NCBI RefSeq assembly: GCF_001307155.1 | Contig: NZ_CP012830.1 | Location: 5,206,501-5,270,500, forward strand | Length of the DNA stretch: 64,000 nucleotides | Direction: 5' to 3' | Origin: Pseudomonas fluorescens | GTDB lineage: Bacteria > Pseudomonadota > Gammaproteobacteria > Pseudomonadales > Pseudomonadaceae | In this document: piece by piece, positions 26,819 to 34,565 of the stretch | How positions within the stretch are numbered: position 1 is the stretch's first letter | Layout: every line of letters starts with the position of its first letter | The notes under the pieces: model-generated | Database searches by the model: none | What the model saw: only the letters and a program-made list of their open reading frames with translations | Told to the model about the DNA's origin: nothing | Position numbers and translations under genes: made by a program

Positions 26819-27070
26819 ATGAGCTTCAATCTGGCCGACAAGCCCCTTGCCGAGCGCGCTGCGCTTGAAGATGAAAAGTCCCGTCTGTTCGATCTCTGGC
26901 AGAGCAACCTGGGTAAATCCAAAGGTGAAGCGGCACGCTTGTTCGGCGAGCGCTCCAAGCGTAAAGGCAAATGGGCCGAGTGGGTGCGCTCTGAACTGGA
27001 CGCCATGTCACCGCCGGAATACGCAAATATGGTCCGCAGCGAAGTCAATCGCTTGATGGCTGCCAAGTAG
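26819..27070 (+). CDS. Conserved-looking small basic protein, 83 residues
   Basis: I recognise no named domain. The protein is soluble, charged and mostly helical: DKPLAERAALEDEKSRLFDLW, SKGEAARLFGERSKRKGKWAEW and PPEYANMVRSEVNRLMAAK. It has no cysteine, signal or membrane segment. ATG 26819 follows AGG at good spacing; an upstream ATG at 26801 adds six residues without a ribosome site. The base use is like that of its neighbours, which supports a real gene. Confidence 0.65.
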   Translation: MSFNLADKPLAERAALEDEKSRLFDLWQSNLGKSKGEAARLFGERSKRKGKWAEWVRSELDAMSPPEYANMVRSEVNRLMAAK

Positions 27071-27078
27071 GAACCTGC

Positions 27079-27113
27079 GACAGCTCCTACACGGGCGGTG
27101 TTTGTAGGAAGCT
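27079..27113. repeat. REP-like inverted repeat overlapping a LysR gene end
   Basis: CAGCTCCTACA (27081-27091) faces TGTAGGAAGCTG (27102-27113), a near-perfect inverted pair of the Pseudomonas REP type. The stop codon and last residues of the minus-strand LysR gene lie inside it. Confidence 0.6.
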
Positions 27114-28010
27114 GGCGACGATTGCTTCGCGGACCTTCAGCAACAGCGGATCCAGCTGGCTGTTGGTCCGCCAGCCCAGTTCAATCGGATAGCGCGGCAG
27201 TGCCAGCGGGCAGGGCAGCACTGTCAACCCGCTGACTGCGGCGATGCTCTGCGCCGCATGGGCGGGGATCGTCGCCACCGCCTGGCTGCCCTTGAGCAGG
27301 AACGGCAATGCAGCAAAATGCGTGGTTGATGCGCACACCCTCCGACTCAGCCCCAGCCCCGCCAAACCCTCATCGGTAATACCGATAAACCCTCCAGACG
27401 ACACCAGAATGTGCTCGCGAGCGACAAACTCGTCGAGGCCTATTGCCTGTTGCCCGTCAGCCAGGCTGCCGGGGTCGACCAGGCACTGATAGCCGCCTTC
27501 ACCCAACACCTGACGGCTGAGCAAGCGTTCGGCAAAACCGCCGGCGGTGATTGCCAGATCAACGCTGCGCTCCATCAAGGCCTGAGCCACGATCTGGCTG
27601 TGGGTCTGACGAAAGATCAGCCGCAGCTTTGGCGCTCGTTGGGCGATTTCTTCGATCAATCGTCGACCGTAGGCAATCTCGAAATCATCCGATAAACCGA
27701 CAATCACTGAACGACCTTCGTACTGGTTGGCCGCCGGATCGACCATTGCCAGGCTTTGTCGGCATTTGTTCAGCGCATCGCTGATGACCGGTTTCAATTG
27801 ATTGGCGCGCAATGTCGGTGCCAGGCCGCGACCGGTGCGTACGAACAGTTGATCGGCGTATACATCACGCAGCCGACGCAATGCTGCACTGACCGCGGAT
27901 TGCGTGACGCCCAGGCGTAACGCGGCGCGGCTGGCGCTGGACTCGTCGTGCAGCGCTTCGAAGACTTTGAGCAAGTTGAGGTCGATATCGGCGATATTCA
28001 TTTGGCTCAT
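27087..28010 (-). CDS. LysR-family regulator, probably of the divergent nitrilase gene
   Basis: A 307-residue LysR-type regulator. The winged helix is IDLNLLKVFEALHDESSASRAA then LGVTQSAVSAALRRL (residues 8-55), of the NodD/PBP2-like class. The effector domain follows. It is transcribed away from the nitrilase gene with 84 bp between the starts, so it most likely controls that gene; the inducer is unknown. The final residues, about FLQTPPV, and the stop are encoded by a REP-like inverted repeat, so the natural C-terminus may have been replaced by repeat insertion. An alternative start is Met4 (28001). Confidence 0.88.
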   Translation of the reverse strand: MSQMNIADIDLNLLKVFEALHDESSASRAALRLGVTQSAVSAALRRLRDVYADQLFVRTGRGLAPTLRANQLKPVISDALNKCRQSLAMVDPAANQYEGRSVIVGLSDDFEIAYGRRLIEEIAQRAPKLRLIFRQTHSQIVAQALMERSVDLAITAGGFAERLLSRQVLGEGGYQCLVDPGSLADGQQAIGLDEFVAREHILVSSGGFIGITDEGLAGLGLSRRVCASTTHFAALPFLLKGSQAVATIPAHAAQSIAAVSGLTVLPCPLALPRYPIELGWRTNSQLDPLLLKVREAIVASFLQTPPV

Positions 28011-28094
28011 ATCTTTCAGCAGTGAACGGGGCTTTATTCATGATCGGCGGTGGCCGGAGAATGAGCAATACCTCACTGCTCAGGAGTTACCGCG

Positions 28095-29015
28095 ATGCCA
28101 AAATCCATTGTTGCTGCACTGCAAATCGGTTCGCTGCCAGGTGGCAAGGGCGAGACCCTGGAACAGATACTTTCTTATGAACAGGCGATCATCGAGTCCG
28201 GCGCCGGGCTGGTGGTCATGCCTGAGGCGTTGCTCGGCGGTTACCCCAAAGGCGAAGGCTTCGGCACGCAGTTGGGCTACCGACTACCGGAAGGTCGTGA
28301 GGCGTTTGCGCGCTATTTCGCCAATGCCATCGATGTGCCGGGCGCTGAAACCGAAGCCTTGGCGGGATTGTCTGCGCGCACCGGTGCGAATCTGGTGTTG
28401 GGGGTGATCGAGCGTTCAGGCAGCACCTTGTACTGCACCGCGTTGTTCTTTGAACCGCAAGCCGGGTTGGTCGCCAAGCACCGTAAACTGATGCCCACCG
28501 GCACCGAGCGGTTGATCTGGGGCAAGGGCGACGGCTCGACACTGGCGGCGATCGACAGCCAGGTCGGGCGCATTGGCGCCGCCGTGTGCTGGGAAAACAT
28601 GATGCCGCTGCTGCGCACGGCGATGTACGCCAAAGGTGTGGAAGTCTGGTGCGCGCCAACGGTCGACGAGCGCGAAATGTGGCAAGTCAGCATGCGCCAC
28701 ATCGCTCATGAAGGCCGCTGTTTCGTGGTCAGCGCCTGCCAGGTCCAGCTATCGCCACAAGCCTTGGGGTTGGAAATTGCCAACTGGCCGGCCGAGCGCC
28801 CGTTGATTGCCGGCGGCAGTCTGATCATCGGCCCGATGGGCGACGTGCTGGCCGGGCCGTTGTTGGGCGGTGCGGGGCTGCTCACGGCCGAGATCGACAC
28901 CGATGAACTGGTGCGTGCGCGCTACGACTACGACGTGGTCGGGCACTATGCGCGCCCGGACGTGTTCGAGCTGACCGTGGATGAACGGGCCAAACCCGGT
29001 GTGCGGTTTATCTGA
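28095..29015 (+). CDS. Nitrilase
   Basis: A 306-residue carbon-nitrogen hydrolase of the nitrilase branch, hydrolysing an organic nitrile to carboxylate and ammonia. The catalytic triad is clear: E44 in VMPEALLGGYPKG, K131 in KHRKLMPTGTERLIWG, and C165 in AAVCWENMMPLLR. The length is that of bacterial aliphatic/aryl nitrilases without their longer C-terminal tails. The substrate (aliphatic, arylacetonitrile or cyano-amino acid) cannot be told. It is cytoplasmic and monocistronic, divergent from the LysR regulator, whose control of it is inferred. TCAGGAG lies about 7 nt before the ATG. Confidence 0.9.
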   Translation: MPKSIVAALQIGSLPGGKGETLEQILSYEQAIIESGAGLVVMPEALLGGYPKGEGFGTQLGYRLPEGREAFARYFANAIDVPGAETEALAGLSARTGANLVLGVIERSGSTLYCTALFFEPQAGLVAKHRKLMPTGTERLIWGKGDGSTLAAIDSQVGRIGAAVCWENMMPLLRTAMYAKGVEVWCAPTVDEREMWQVSMRHIAHEGRCFVVSACQVQLSPQALGLEIANWPAERPLIAGGSLIIGPMGDVLAGPLLGGAGLLTAEIDTDELVRARYDYDVVGHYARPDVFELTVDERAKPGVRFI

Positions 29016-29037
29016 GACGCTGTGCCCTGCGGCTGAT

Positions 29038-29511
29038 TTACCAGATGCCGGCTGTCGAGCCCGGCAGGTTGAGAGTGCCTTTGTCGACAAAACGGATGGT
29101 GCCTGACACGCCGCCAGACAGTTTGCCGCGTAATACATAAGGCAGGTTGTTGAGGGATTGTGTCTGGCTCAGGCCAAGGGTCTGGCGCAGCACGGAGAAC
29201 GCCGAAATACTCACGGGGACGCTGATGATCGCTTCCGAGTAACGCGGGATCGATCCCGTTTGATCGCTCACGCCAGTGGCGAGGGGTTGGCCGTTGACCT
29301 CCAGGCTCAGGGCCACGCCGTTGTAATTAATCGGCGTTTCGTTGGGGTTTTGCAGACGCAGTTTCACTGCAAAGCGCACTTCCAGGTCCTGGTTTTGCAG
29401 CGGTTCAATGCCGACCACGTTGATATTCAGCGGATCACGGTTGGGGAACAGTGCGCAGGCGCTCAGGCTGAGCAATAGCAGGGAAAGGCTTAAGGCGAGG
29501 AATCTGCGCAT
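29038..29511 (-). CDS. LEA14-like desiccation-related lipoprotein
   Basis: A 157-residue lipoprotein. The signal sequence FLALSLSLLLLSLSAC ends in a lipobox (LSAC, Cys18). The mature part is a WHy/LEA14-type beta-sandwich domain: VVGIEPLQNQDLEVRFAVK, LRLQNPNETPINYNGVALSLEVNG and SIPRYSEAIISVPVSISAF. Such proteins are linked to stress tolerance; the molecular role in bacteria is not settled. It lies 58 bp downstream of the purine permease gene, with a hairpin between them, so it may have its own promoter. Confidence 0.85.
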   Translation of the reverse strand: MRRFLALSLSLLLLSLSACALFPNRDPLNINVVGIEPLQNQDLEVRFAVKLRLQNPNETPINYNGVALSLEVNGQPLATGVSDQTGSIPRYSEAIISVPVSISAFSVLRQTLGLSQTQSLNNLPYVLRGKLSGGVSGTIRFVDKGTLNLPGSTAGIW

Positions 29512-29532
29512 GAACGAGCTCTCGTAAAGATA

Positions 29533-29560
29533 AGGGTCGAACCGCCGGCGGCTCGACCCT
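29533..29560 (-). terminator. Terminator-like hairpin after the NCS2 permease gene
   Basis: AGGGTCGA (29533-29540) pairs with TCGACCCT (29553-29560), enclosing a self-complementary GC-rich core. It starts 10 bp after the permease stop. Only a weak T-rich stretch (TATCTTT) follows on the minus strand. Confidence 0.5.
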
Positions 29561-29569
29561 CGAGCGGCG

Positions 29570-31042
29570 TTAGCGGTTCACCTGTGCGACCACGGAAGGC
29601 TTGAGTGGTTCGCCGTGGGGCGTGACATCCGGGTTCTCCATGACCGTGAGGATCGAAGCTTCCGGATCGAAATCGTCTTCTTCCAGCTCGATGAATTCTT
29701 CGGGCAGGAAGATATTCAGCACGATAGCGCACAATGCGCCGACGGTGATCGGCGACTCGAAGATGTTGTGCAACGCCTTGGGCAATTCGCGCAGCACTTC
29801 CGGTACGGCCGCAACACCTAGCCCCATGCCCAGCGAAATGGCGACGATCAGCATGTTGCGCCGATGCAGGCCGGCCTCGGCGAGGATCTTGATCCCGGCC
29901 ACCGCCACGGTACCGAACATCACCAGCTCAGCACCGCCCAGCACCGGTTTGGGCATCAGTTGCAGCACGGCGCCAATCATCGGGAACAGCCCGAGCACTA
30001 CCAGCAGTCCGGCGATAAAGAACGCGACGTAACGGCTGGCCACGCCGGTCAGTTGGATCACCCCGTTGTTCTGCGCGAAGGTCACCATCGGCATGCTGTT
30101 GAAGACCGCCGCCATTGCCGAGTTGAGACCGTCGGCCAGCAAACCGGACTTGATCCGCCGAATGTAGATCGGGCCTTTGACCGGTTGCTGGGAAATCATC
30201 GAGTTGGCGGTCAGGTCGCCGGCTGCTTCCAGCGGCGAGACCAGGAAAATCACCGCCACCGGAACGAACGCCACCCAATCGAAGTTGAAGCCGTACTTGA
30301 ACGGCACCGGCACGCTCATCAGCGGCACAGCAGTCATGTTGGTGAAATCGACATCGCCCATCAGCCACGCGACGACGTAACCGAGGGTCAGGCCAATGAC
30401 AATGGCGCCCAGACGCAAGAACGGTACATCGACCCGATTCAGCACAACGATGGTGCCCAGCACCAATGAGGCTAGAGCCAGGTGGCTTGCGGCGCCCAGG
30501 TCCGCAGCGCCAAAGCCGCCGGCGATGTCGGTCATGGCGACCTTGACCAGCGACAAGCCCATCAGGGTGATGATGGTGCCGGTGACTACCGGGGTGATCA
30601 GCATTCGCAACTTGCCAATGAACTGGCTCAGCACCACTTCAATGAACGCGGCAAAGAAGCACACACCGAAAATCGTCGAGAGGATTTCATCGGTGCCGCC
30701 ACCACGCGCCTTGACCATGAAGCCGGCGCTGAGAATCACGCTGATGAACGAGAAACTGGTGCCTTGCAGGCACAGCAGGCCGGAACCGATCGGCCCGAAG
30801 CGCCGCGCCTGAACGAAAGTGCCCAGGCCCGAGACGAACAGCGCCATGCTGATCAGGTAGGGGATTTCGCTTTGCAGGCCCAGGGCGCTGCCCATGATCA
30901 GGGTCGGTGTGATGATCCCGACGAAGCTCGCCAGTACGTGTTGCAGGGCGGCGAAGAGGGTCGCGGTGAAATGCGGGCGGTCGTTGAGGCCGTAGATCAG
31001 GTCGGAACGAAGCGCAGTTTTCGAGTGGTCAGATGAGGTCAC
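29570..31042 (-). CDS. NCS2 nucleobase permease, XanQ-like (xanthine/uric acid)
   Basis: A 490-residue inner-membrane symporter with about 14 hydrophobic segments. The NAT signature is FAQNNGVIQLTGVASRYV, which is nearly that of the E. coli xanthine permease XanQ, so a purine substrate is likelier than uracil. The substrate-binding helix region reads VSPLEAAGDLTANSMISQQ (Glu as in XanQ TM8). The start is a GTG at 31042 with a poor ribosome site; no better in-frame start precedes TM1. The C-terminal tail is long and acidic (EEFIELEEDDFDPEAS). No purine-catabolism gene is adjacent. Confidence 0.88.
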   Translation of the reverse strand: MTSSDHSKTALRSDLIYGLNDRPHFTATLFAALQHVLASFVGIITPTLIMGSALGLQSEIPYLISMALFVSGLGTFVQARRFGPIGSGLLCLQGTSFSFISVILSAGFMVKARGGGTDEILSTIFGVCFFAAFIEVVLSQFIGKLRMLITPVVTGTIITLMGLSLVKVAMTDIAGGFGAADLGAASHLALASLVLGTIVVLNRVDVPFLRLGAIVIGLTLGYVVAWLMGDVDFTNMTAVPLMSVPVPFKYGFNFDWVAFVPVAVIFLVSPLEAAGDLTANSMISQQPVKGPIYIRRIKSGLLADGLNSAMAAVFNSMPMVTFAQNNGVIQLTGVASRYVAFFIAGLLVVLGLFPMIGAVLQLMPKPVLGGAELVMFGTVAVAGIKILAEAGLHRRNMLIVAISLGMGLGVAAVPEVLRELPKALHNIFESPITVGALCAIVLNIFLPEEFIELEEDDFDPEASILTVMENPDVTPHGEPLKPSVVAQVNR

Positions 31043-31378
31043 GGGGAGGGCGCCAAAAAGGCCAGGTCAGAAAAGGGAGGCGCAGGATGCCAGCCGCGGG
31101 CATTGAGGGCAACGCGCGGTTGTTTAAAACGGACTGGGCTGGAACGACAAACCCGCCAGCCTTGTGAAAAGGTGGCGGGTTTTGTGTTGTGCGCAGACAA
31201 GCCCGAGAACCTGTGGCGAGGGAGCTTGCTCCCGCTCGGCCGCGAAGCGGTCGTAATCCGGTAATCGCGATCCCTCTGGATACTCGCGGTGACTGATTTT
31301 AGGGTCGCTTCGCCCGAGCGCGGACCGACCCGCGGGAGCAAGCTCCCTCGCCACAAGGGGCCCACCCGGTGTTGCTGG
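31043..31378. other. Intergenic region dominated by a REP doublet
   Basis: This 336-bp gap lies between the permease start and the DUF6124 stop. Most of it is an inverted REP pair (31211-31357). The permease promoter should lie at its left end but is not evident. Confidence 0.5.
31211..31357. repeat. Inverted REP doublet (REPIN)
   Basis: CTGTGGCGAGGGAGCTTGCT (from 31211) and its near-exact reverse complement (ending at 31357, GGGAGCAAGCTCCCTCGCCA) are about 95 bp apart. This is the typical Pseudomonas REPIN layout, mobilised in trans by RAYT transposases. No RAYT gene is in this window. Confidence 0.85.
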
Positions 31379-31753
31379 TTACTGCGGTGAATCAGGTGGA
31401 TCGAGGTGGTCCAGGGCGCGATTCACCGCCAACTCGGCCAGGGAAATCATCTGCTGAATCGCCAGTGCGGTATTGCGTTTGGGGCCTTCGAGTTCGAACG
31501 CCAGATCGCTGGCCATGACATTGGCCGAGGCGAGGGTCTCGCAGGCATGAGCCAATAGAGTTTCGCTGTCGACGTCGGGGGCAATGACAAAAATGCAGCC
31601 GGGGCGTCGGTCGGCTAACAATGTCTTGGTCTCAGGCAGCACCAGGTAGTGATCGAGCGCACGGTGCGCGGCGGCGTGGAGTTCTTTTGAGTTGAGGGAG
31701 GCGTAGGGGGAAACCGGATCGGTTTCGGGCGGATTGGGCGTGGCTTTGAACAT
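31379..31753 (-). CDS. DUF6124 (formerly DUF3077) family protein
   Basis: A 124-residue soluble protein of a Pseudomonas-specific family. It starts with the recognisable MFKATPNPPETDPVSPYASL and continues ELHAAAHRALDHYL, ending in a helical region (NTALAIQQMISLAELAVNRALDHL). The function is unknown. AAGGAG lies 7 nt before the ATG. It is preceded by about 200 bp of highly self-complementary sequence that looks like a structured mRNA leader. I recall these genes occurring in many copies per genome with similar upstream DNA, but could not check. Confidence 0.85.
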   Translation of the reverse strand: MFKATPNPPETDPVSPYASLNSKELHAAAHRALDHYLVLPETKTLLADRRPGCIFVIAPDVDSETLLAHACETLASANVMASDLAFELEGPKRNTALAIQQMISLAELAVNRALDHLDPPDSPQ

Positions 31754-32202
31754 GGCGGATCTCCTTACTTAACAGTGGAGTCGCAACCTATTGCTACCAA
31801 ACGATAGGGTGGCGACTGAACGCAGGTTGGTAGACCGGGTAAGGAAACCGGCGCACCCGAAGGCGCCCTGCGCACAGCCGCCATAACAAACAGCAGACGA
31901 CAAAAAAACGTCACTGAATGGAAATGCCGGAGCTGTGCGCCTTACCCGGGCTACCAAACCCGATCGCTGATAATCAGCGACGCGGAAACGATAGAGGCGG
32001 GGACCAAAGCGCACAAGCCGGCGGATTCTGGCGTAGGTGTAGGCCGTGGCGCAAGGCGTTGTAGCCTGTAGCAGAAGTTTCGCGATACGAATAAACACTT
32101 TGATCGTGCCCATGCGCTCACAAGGTGTATTTGCTGCTGACAGTTTCTGACAGTGGCCTCTGCTAAGCTCCGCCGACCTTCATTCCACAGAGCAGGCGGA
32201 TC
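31754..32202. other. Divergent intergenic region with structured leader
   Basis: This 449-bp gap lies between the divergent DUF6124 and YafY-like genes. The left half (31780-31960) is the self-complementary leader. The right half (32000-32202) should contain both promoters; no strong matches were found. No gene is supported here. Confidence 0.5.
31780..31960 (-). promoter_or_regulatory. Self-complementary leader of the DUF6124 gene (possible RNA switch)
   Basis: The arms 31825-31856 and 31935-31960 are nearly complementary (GGTTGGTAG, CCGGGTAAGG and GCGCAC against GTGCGC, CCTTACCCGG and CTACCAAACC). The segment 31932-31940 (GCTGTGCGC) can instead pair perfectly with 31870-31878, and CTACCAAAC occurs again at 31794-31802, close to the start codon. 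GTCGC 31780-31784 pairs with GCGAC 31812-31816 just before the ribosome site. Mutually exclusive pairings near a start codon are what a regulatory leader would show. This is read by eye, without folding. Confidence 0.5.
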
Positions 32203-32919
32203 GTGTCGCGTACCAGTCGTTTGTTGACCTTGTTGCAAGTGCTGCGCGGTAAAAGTCGTCCGGTGACGGCGGCGACACTGGCCAGTGAGCTGGAGATCTC
32301 GGAGCGCACGCTGTACCGCGATATCGCCGAACTGACGGCCCTCGGCGCGCCGATCTTTGGCGAGGCGGGTATCGGCTATGTGTTGCGCAGCGGTTTGTTT
32401 CTGCCGCCGCTGATGCTCAATGCCGACGAGACGGAAGCGGTGGTGCTGGGTTTGCGTTATGTCGATCAGCGTGGTGATGAGGTGTTGAGCAAAGCCGCTG
32501 CCGATGCGTTGGCGAAGATTGCCGCCGTATTGGCGCCGGACGCTCAGGAAGCCTTGCGCAACCCGACGGTTTTGCCGGGGCCGCCGGGCTGCGGTTATCC
32601 GCAAAACGCTGTGGAATTGAACGTATTTCGCCAGGCGATTCGTGCGCAGGCCAAGTTGCATATCGATTACGCGGACGTGAACAAAACCCCCAGCCAGCGG
32701 TTGATCTGGCCGTTGGCGCTGGGTTTTTTGAATGAGGCGCGGGTGATCGTTGCCTGGTGCGAGTTGCGCGGGGATTATCGAACGTTTCGTACCGACCGGA
32801 TTGCCGCCGCCCAAGAGCTGGGTGAACGCTATCCGGGTCGTCGCAGCGACCTGTTGCGAGCCTGGCGCAAGGCGATGCAACTGGATGAAGCAGGGCGATT
32901 CACTCCTGACATGAATTGA
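32203..32919 (+). CDS. YafY-type regulator (HTH_11 plus WYL)
   Basis: A 238-residue transcription factor. An N-terminal winged helix (RTSRLLTLLQVLRGKSRPVT, then ASELEISERTLYRDIAELTALG) is followed by a WYL domain (about 135-200, including LHIDYADVNKTPSQRLIWPLAL). WYL domains sense ligands or nucleic acids; the target is unknown. It starts with GTG at 32203, with a GGCGGA-like ribosome site. The NTF2-like gene follows 51 bp downstream on the same strand and may be co-regulated. Confidence 0.88.
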   Translation: MSRTSRLLTLLQVLRGKSRPVTAATLASELEISERTLYRDIAELTALGAPIFGEAGIGYVLRSGLFLPPLMLNADETEAVVLGLRYVDQRGDEVLSKAAADALAKIAAVLAPDAQEALRNPTVLPGPPGCGYPQNAVELNVFRQAIRAQAKLHIDYADVNKTPSQRLIWPLALGFLNEARVIVAWCELRGDYRTFRTDRIAAAQELGERYPGRRSDLLRAWRKAMQLDEAGRFTPDMN

Positions 32920-32970
32920 CACAGCGTTGTTTTAGCATGGCTCCAGAATCAATCAACAAGGAGCCGTACC

Positions 32971-33312
32971 ATGTCGAACCCAGCCGTTTCACTTGCACCT
33001 GCCATTGCCGCTTATATCGCTGCCGCCAATGCCCGTGACAGTTCGGCGGTCGCCAGTTTTTTCGCCGAGGATGCGAATGTTTTCGATGAGGGCGCCCATC
33101 AGGTCGGCACCCAGGCCATCGCCCAATGGATGGAAGACACTGCACGCCGTTACCAACCTCGGGTCGAGGTGCTGGACGTGCAGCAACGCACCGGCAAAGT
33201 ATTGGTCAGTAACCTGATTTCCGGCACGTTCCCCGGCAGCCCGCTGGAATTGCGCTACGTGTTCCGTCTGAACGAGCAAGGCAAAATCACCCGACTCGAC
33301 ATCTCGCTCTAA
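32971..33312 (+). CDS. NTF2-like/SnoaL-fold protein
   Basis: A 113-residue protein with the NTF2-like cone fold: a helix (IAAYIAAANARDSSAVASFF), then AEDANVFDEGAHQVGTQAIAQWM, then beta strands ending in YVFRLNEQGKITRLDISL. Members are isomerases, dehydratases or ligand-binding proteins; this one has no diagnostic active site, so the activity is unknown. AAGGAG precedes the ATG. It lies directly after the YafY-type regulator gene. Confidence 0.85.
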   Translation: MSNPAVSLAPAIAAYIAAANARDSSAVASFFAEDANVFDEGAHQVGTQAIAQWMEDTARRYQPRVEVLDVQQRTGKVLVSNLISGTFPGSPLELRYVFRLNEQGKITRLDISL

Positions 33313-33320
33313 CCACATTC

Positions 33321-33388
33321 CCTGTGGGAGCCTGGCTTGCCAGCGATGGCGTCCGTGAGATCGCCATCGCCGGCAAGCCGTGCTCCTG
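33321..33388. repeat. REP palindrome
   Basis: CTGTGGGAGCCTGGCTTGCC is followed by AGCGATGGCG and then its inverted form GCCATCGCCGGCAAGC plus GCTCCTG. This is a standard Pseudomonas REP element lying between the NTF2-like gene and zapE. Confidence 0.75.
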
Positions 33389-33427
33389 CGCTGAGCGTGC
33401 CATACTTGGCGTTTTGTGCACTGACCC

Positions 33428-34555
33428 ATGGCCGATATGACTTTCGATTCGCCCCTCAGCGCTTACCACTACGCAATCAAGCAAAAAGGCTTCGTGCCGG
33501 ATGCCGCGCAAGAACATGCCGTTCTGGCGTTGCAGCAGTGTCACGAAGCCTTGCATCAGGGCCGAACGCCGGTCACCGGGGTTTACCTCTGGGGGCCGGT
33601 CGGGCGTGGCAAGACCTGGTTGATGGATCAGTTTTACCAAAGCCTGCGGGTGCCGGCACGGCGTCAGCACTTTCACCATTTCATGGGCTGGGTGCATCAG
33701 CGCTCGTTTCAATTGACCGGCACCGCCGACCCGTTGCGGGCTCTGGCCCGTGAGTTGGCCCGGGATGTGCGGGTGCTGTGTTTCGACGAATTGTTTGTCA
33801 ATGACATCGGTGACGCGATCATCCTCGGGCGATTGTTTCAGGTGATGTTCGACGAAGGCGTGGTGATGGTCTGCACCTCCAACCAACCACCAGATCAGCT
33901 CTACGCAGACGGTTTCAACCGTGACCGGTTTTTGCCGGGGATTGCCGCGATCAAAGGCCACATGCATGTGGTGGCGGTGGACGGTGGCGAAGATCACCGA
34001 TTGCATCCTGGCGCAGCGCTGCAGCGTTATTGGGTCAGCGCATCCGGTCAGCCCGATCCGATGAGTGAGGTGTTCAAACAACTGACCGAAGGACAGCCGG
34101 TATCCAGCGATCCGGTGATCATCGGCTATCGCTCGGTGACGGTCGTCAAGGCCAGTGAAACCGTACTCTGGTGCCGTTACGCGGACCTGTGCGAGCAACC
34201 GTTCGCGGCGATGGATTTCATGGCGTTGTGTGATCGCTTTAGCGCCATTTTGTTGAGCGAAGTGCCCAATCTCAGCGCCCATCAACGCCCCGGTCGCATT
34301 GCCCGAGGCACCGAGGATGGTGCCGAACGCGTCGAGGCCGGCGACCGCGAACTGCCGCAATTATCGGTTCACGACGACAGCGTGCGGCGCTTCATCGCGC
34401 TGGTTGACGAGTGCTACGACCGCAAAGTGCCGCTGTACCTCGACGCGCAGGTGCCGATGGATGAGCTGTATACCGAGGGTTACCTGGAGTTCCCGTTTCG
34501 CCGGACCCACAGCCGGTTGAAGGAAATGCAATTACGGCGCTTTGCCGAAGCCTGA
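33428..34555 (+). CDS. zapE: Cell division ATPase ZapE (AFG1 family)
   Basis: A 375-residue P-loop ATPase of the AFG1/ZapE family, which in E. coli acts on FtsZ rings during division under stress. Walker A is LWGPVGRGKTWLMDQFY (residues 54-70), Walker B is VLCFDELFVNDIGDA, and sensor-like VVMVCTSNQPPDQLY follows. The C-terminus ends in the usual YLEFPFRRTHSRLKEM. Length and motifs are normal. Pseudomonads often carry more than one AFG1-like gene, so this may be the accessory copy rather than the main one. It converges with the AraC gene. Confidence 0.88.
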   Translation: MADMTFDSPLSAYHYAIKQKGFVPDAAQEHAVLALQQCHEALHQGRTPVTGVYLWGPVGRGKTWLMDQFYQSLRVPARRQHFHHFMGWVHQRSFQLTGTADPLRALARELARDVRVLCFDELFVNDIGDAIILGRLFQVMFDEGVVMVCTSNQPPDQLYADGFNRDRFLPGIAAIKGHMHVVAVDGGEDHRLHPGAALQRYWVSASGQPDPMSEVFKQLTEGQPVSSDPVIIGYRSVTVVKASETVLWCRYADLCEQPFAAMDFMALCDRFSAILLSEVPNLSAHQRPGRIARGTEDGAERVEAGDRELPQLSVHDDSVRRFIALVDECYDRKVPLYLDAQVPMDELYTEGYLEFPFRRTHSRLKEMQLRRFAEA

Positions 34556-34565
34556 AACCATTAGG

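Noticed and set aside
31951..32922. 323-codon minus-strand frame opposite the YafY-type regulator
   Set aside because: It is antisense to an HTH-WYL gene and runs into the leader region. No family resemblance.
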